NCBI GenBank assembly: GCA_023433505.1
Contig: JAEZCO010000119.1
Coordinates: forward strand, 1 to 7,809
Source: Bacillota bacterium
Lineage (GTDB): Bacteria > Bacillota > Clostridia > Acetivibrionales > DTU013
Direction of reading: 5' to 3'
DNA: 7,809 nucleotides
The position numbers and the translations under genes are program-made. This document shows, in pieces, positions 6,143-7,809 of this stretch. The notes under the pieces were generated by a model. That model had not been told where the DNA came from. It was given only the letters and a program-made list of their open reading frames with translations, and made no database searches. Numbering within the stretch: the stretch's first letter is position 1; the number at the start of each line of letters is the position of its first letter.

Positions 6143-6160
6143 CCTCGGTTACCCGAGGCT
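6141..6160. terminator. perfect hairpin, probable end of the SMR operon
   Basis: AGCCTCGG (6141-6148) and CCGAGGCT (6153-6160) form an 8-bp stem with a TTAC loop. On the plus strand no T run follows (GTTGCAAAG). On the minus strand the stem is followed by TTTAATTGTTT, so it may work better there, or in both directions. Confidence 0.55.
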
Positions 6161-6170
6161 GTTGCAAAGA

Positions 6171-6220
6171 GGTTATATAAAAAGGAGGAACTCTTTATGA
6201 AAAAGTTCATGCTTTTATAG
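6171..6220 (+). other. operator-like motif, ribosome binding site and seven-codon ORF; possible gene remnant
   Basis: GGTTATATAA (6171-6180) is a third copy of the operator half seen before tetR and SMR1. It is followed by AAAGGAGG and then ATG at 6197, encoding MKKFMLL and a TAG stop at 6218-6220. The order operator, ribosome site, ATG copies the arrangement before SMR1. It may be the cut-off beginning of another membrane-protein gene or a leader peptide. No coding continuation is convincing in any frame after it. Confidence 0.3.
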
Positions 6221-6308
6221 TACACGCCAAATGTTATAAAACAATAAAGAAGCTGTGAACAATTTGTTAAATCTTCAACCTTGCCCAAATGTTGATTTGT
6301 GCAAGCAT

Positions 6309-6342
6309 AAAAAAACTTCTCAATCTGTTAATTATTGAGAAG
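6309..6342 (-). terminator. intrinsic terminator of the minus-strand gene
   Basis: Read on the minus strand, CTTCTCAAT and ATTGAGAAG form a 9-bp stem (6316-6324 with 6334-6342) followed at once by seven T residues (A7 at 6309-6315 on the plus strand). It lies 20 bases beyond the stop codon of the minus-strand gene. Confidence 0.9.
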
Positions 6343-6361
6343 CCTTGTCTTGAAAATATTT

Positions 6362-6706
6362 TTATGCCCTGCATACAAACTTGAATTTTGGGGTGTCGCA
6401 CAGTCTTTCAAGTGCAGGCGCTTTTTTATCGTAAGTTACGTTCATGAGGGTATAGCCCTGTGCTATCAAGCCTTCCCAGTAATGCTTCACTTCGCCCTTA
6501 TTTTTATTCATCAGCTTGATAAACTTGCCCAAATCCTTCTGGTCGTCCACTTTATTTCCTGCCGTAGCTAATAATTCACGATAGAGGGATTTTTCGAAAG
6601 GCACACTGAGTGTCCCGGCCTCCAGGCCTTTTTGGGTCTCTGAAAAATCCTTGACAGCGATTACAAACTGATTTTCCTGTTTCTTTGCTTTTCCAAATCC
6701 GAACAC
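6362..6706 (-). CDS. hypothetical protein, 114 residues
   Basis: I do not recognise this family. The frame begins with GTG (plus-strand CAC at 6704-6706), preceded by AGGAG (plus 6716-6720) at nine bases, and ends at TAA shortly before a strong terminator, so it is a real single-gene unit. The product is small, soluble and Lys-rich: a short basic start (MFGFGKAKKQ), then helical segments (KDLGKFIKLMNKNKGEVKHY), and a C-terminal strand-like end with two Cys (LCDTPKFKFVCRA). It has no signal peptide or membrane segment. It lies convergent with the SMR operon and divergent from infC, which gives no clue to function. Confidence 0.8.
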   Translation of the reverse strand: MFGFGKAKKQENQFVIAVKDFSETQKGLEAGTLSVPFEKSLYRELLATAGNKVDDQKDLGKFIKLMNKNKGEVKHYWEGLIAQGYTLMNVTYDKKAPALERLCDTPKFKFVCRA

Positions 6707-6742
6707 GGTTATCGTCTCCTCACCAAGTAGTTTTATATCAAA

Positions 6743-6751
6743 ACTATAGCA
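6743..6751 (-). promoter_or_regulatory. possible extended -10 promoter of the minus-strand gene
   Basis: On the minus strand TGCTATAGT matches the TGnTATAAT pattern, 36 bases before the GTG start. No good -35 hexamer is found 16-18 bases upstream, so the call is tentative. Confidence 0.4.
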
Positions 6752-6895
6752 GAAATCGCCGGACTAATTATGAATAAACTGTGAACAATAGGCCTCAAAG
6801 GCCAAAGTTTGTATGCATTGCTAAAAATGCAGGCGATTTTTGTATATATTGCCCTTCTATAGGAATGCGGATTCCCTGTAAATTTTTCTATTAAA

Positions 6896-6924
6896 TTGCT
6901 ATATTGCAGCAAACGTGATATGAT
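6896..6924 (+). promoter_or_regulatory. sigma-A promoter of infC
   Basis: TTGCTA (6896-6901) and TATGAT (6919-6924) have a 17-base spacer, and the -10 is preceded by TG (TGATATGAT), giving an extended element. Transcription should start near 6930. Between this promoter and the minus-strand gene (6752-6895) I see only short inverted repeats (GGCCT/AGGCC at 6791-6803, TGCATT/AATGCA at 6814-6831) and no gene. Confidence 0.7.
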
Positions 6925-6929
6925 AAACA

Positions 6930-7132
6930 TGTAATATTGTTTTTTCAACTGCCTGATTCCGGTATCGACGGATAAAATTTGGATTTATTGAGCAGGAAAC
7001 TCAATTATTTATGGGTTCCAGGCTCTTTTTATTTGAGTCCTTCGGTCGGAGTGGAATCTGCTATGCCGAATAGGTATAAACGGATATGAAACAATGGAAA
7101 ATAAGAAGTATAATATTATGGAGGTGTGAAGT
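6930..7132 (+). promoter_or_regulatory. structured 5' leader of infC
   Basis: About 200 bases of untranslated leader contain several possible helices. GGGTTCCA (7013-7020) can pair over eight positions, two of them G-U, with TGGAATCT (7052-7059), enclosing GGCTC/GAGTCC and CCTTCGG. ATTGAG/CTCAAT (6987-6992 with 7000-7005) forms a smaller hairpin. In Bacillus the infC-rpmI-rplT operon is controlled by ribosomal protein L20 binding a leader, so a similar role is plausible here. I cannot match the Rfam consensus by eye, and no clear terminator stem followed by a T run is seen. Confidence 0.45.
7120..7126 (+). promoter_or_regulatory. ribosome binding site fixing the AUU start of infC
   Basis: GGAGGTG lies six bases before ATT at 7133, and 27 bases before the first in-frame ATG at 7154, which is too far. 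AUU starts are a known feature of infC. Confidence 0.8.
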
Positions 7133-7651
7133 ATTAAAAAAGTTGAACTGCCAATGAACGAAGAAATAAGAGACCGGGAAGTTCGTGTGATTGATACCGA
7201 CGGTACAATGCTGGGTGTAATGCCTAGCAAGGATGCCCAAAAGCTTGCATTCGCAAAGAATCTGGATCTGGTCAAAATAGTGCCCAATGCGGCTCCGCCG
7301 GTATGTAAAATCATGGACTATGGGAAAAGTGTATTCGAGCAGACCAAAAAAGAAAAGGAAATCAAAAAAAATCAGAAGATTGTTGCTTTGAAGGAAGTAA
7401 GACTCTCTGCAAAAATTGAAGAGCATGACTTTGAGTTCAAGGTCAAGAATGCATATAAGTTTTTGCAAGAAGGCGACAAGGTAAAGGCAACGATCCGGTT
7501 CAGAGGCAGGGAAATGCGTTATACCTCAGCCGGTCAGGAAGTGCTGGAAAAGTTCACCGAGGCGGTAAAAGATGTAGGTGTGGTGGAAAAACAGCCCAGG
7601 CTTGAAGGCAAAAGTATGATCATGATACTGAATCCCAAAAAACAGTCATAA
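7133..7651 (+). CDS. infC: translation initiation factor IF-3, AUU start
   Basis: A 172-residue protein of normal IF-3 length. It binds the 30S subunit, keeps it apart from 50S and checks start codon and initiator tRNA pairing. The N-domain carries NEEIRDREVRVID (9-21) and PPVCKIMDYGK (55-65), the family signature. A Lys/Glu-rich linker helix (KKEKEIKKNQK) leads to the C-domain with KATIRFRGREM (118-128), which contacts 16S rRNA. I start it at ATT 7133 because of the ribosome site; starting at ATG 7154 would remove KKVELP and leave no ribosome site. In other bacteria the AUU codon lets IF-3 limit its own translation, and the same is expected here. rpmI and rplT usually follow but would lie beyond the window. 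Confidence 0.95.
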   Translation: MKKVELPMNEEIRDREVRVIDTDGTMLGVMPSKDAQKLAFAKNLDLVKIVPNAAPPVCKIMDYGKSVFEQTKKEKEIKKNQKIVALKEVRLSAKIEEHDFEFKVKNAYKFLQEGDKVKATIRFRGREMRYTSAGQEVLEKFTEAVKDVGVVEKQPRLEGKSMIMILNPKKQS

Positions 7652-7725
7652 AACAGCAGGATATAAAGGCAGGCATGATTCAAAGGTTCTTACTCAAGAT
7701 CGGGTATTAGTTAAATAAAAACAAG

Positions 7726-7762
7726 TACAGGCGGATGCATCATTTTATTGCATCCGCCTGTA
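7726..7762 (+). terminator. long perfect hairpin after infC
   Basis: TACAGGCGGATGCA (7726-7739) pairs perfectly over 14 bases with its complement at 7749-7762 around a nine-base loop. Only a short T-containing stretch (TTAATTG) follows, so it may be an inefficient terminator or an attenuator before the expected rpmI. The rest of 7652-7809 contains no gene. Confidence 0.6.
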
Positions 7763-7809
7763 TTAATTGTGGTAGGTTGAAATTATCAAGCTTGGATTGA
7801 AACGCAATA

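Noticed and set aside
6253..6789. CTGTGAACAAT found at 6253-6263 and 6779-6789 as a flanking repeat
   Set aside because: An 11-base match is expected several times by chance in a window of this size, and the surroundings do not match.
7040..7060. T-box-like GGAGTGGAATC in the infC leader
   Set aside because: It lacks the conserved T-box core (GGGTGGNACCGCG), and infC is not a usual T-box target.
7109..7114. TATAAT just before infC as a second promoter
   Set aside because: There is no -35 element 16-18 bases upstream, and the transcript would start on the ribosome binding site.

Overview
The window looks like a low-to-mid GC Firmicute, most likely of the Clostridia. Four things point that way: strong AGGAGG-type ribosome binding sites, sigma-A promoters with 17-base spacers, a clostridial-looking initiation factor IF-3 read from an AUU codon, and small genes with intrinsic hairpins between them. 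No phage or transposase gene is visible, and I see no rRNA or tRNA.

Layout. Positions 1-55 hold the last codons of an upstream gene. Positions 85-2253 encode a large cytosolic protein resembling glycoside-hydrolase-like TIM-barrel proteins (DUF6259 type). After a hairpin and a good sigma-A promoter comes a broken gene (2535-3669). It is one 378-residue frame if one base is restored in each of two C runs; it ends in a plasmid pRiA4b ORF-3-like domain and carries a strongly acidic DDEYDDE repeat. Next is a rhomboid-fold membrane protein that lacks the catalytic residues and has a cytosolic zinc-binding tail (3813-4613). Then comes a TetR-family regulator with two small SMR-like membrane proteins (4717-6107). 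Palindromic operators overlap both the regulator's promoter and the transporter pair's promoter. A 19-bp direct repeat flanks this three-gene module, and the left copy contains the stop codon of the rhomboid-like gene. A minus-strand gene of unknown function (6362-6706), with a textbook terminator, precedes a structured leader and infC (7133-7651).

How they work together. The tetR-SMR-SMR block is the clearest regulatory unit: the regulator very probably represses itself and the paired transporters until a small ligand releases it. infC is a core translation gene, probably the head of the usual infC-rpmI-rplT operon, which would continue beyond the window. The other genes appear to be independent units with their own promoters.

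Most interesting points: the module bounded by 19-bp direct repeats; the SMR pair in which both subunits have Gln in place of the family's essential Glu; the catalytically dead rhomboid with a zinc tail; the doubly frameshifted pRiA4b-like gene with an apparent AUA start; and a single CRISPR-repeat-like sequence at the right edge. All family calls are from reading the sequence and have not been searched against databases.
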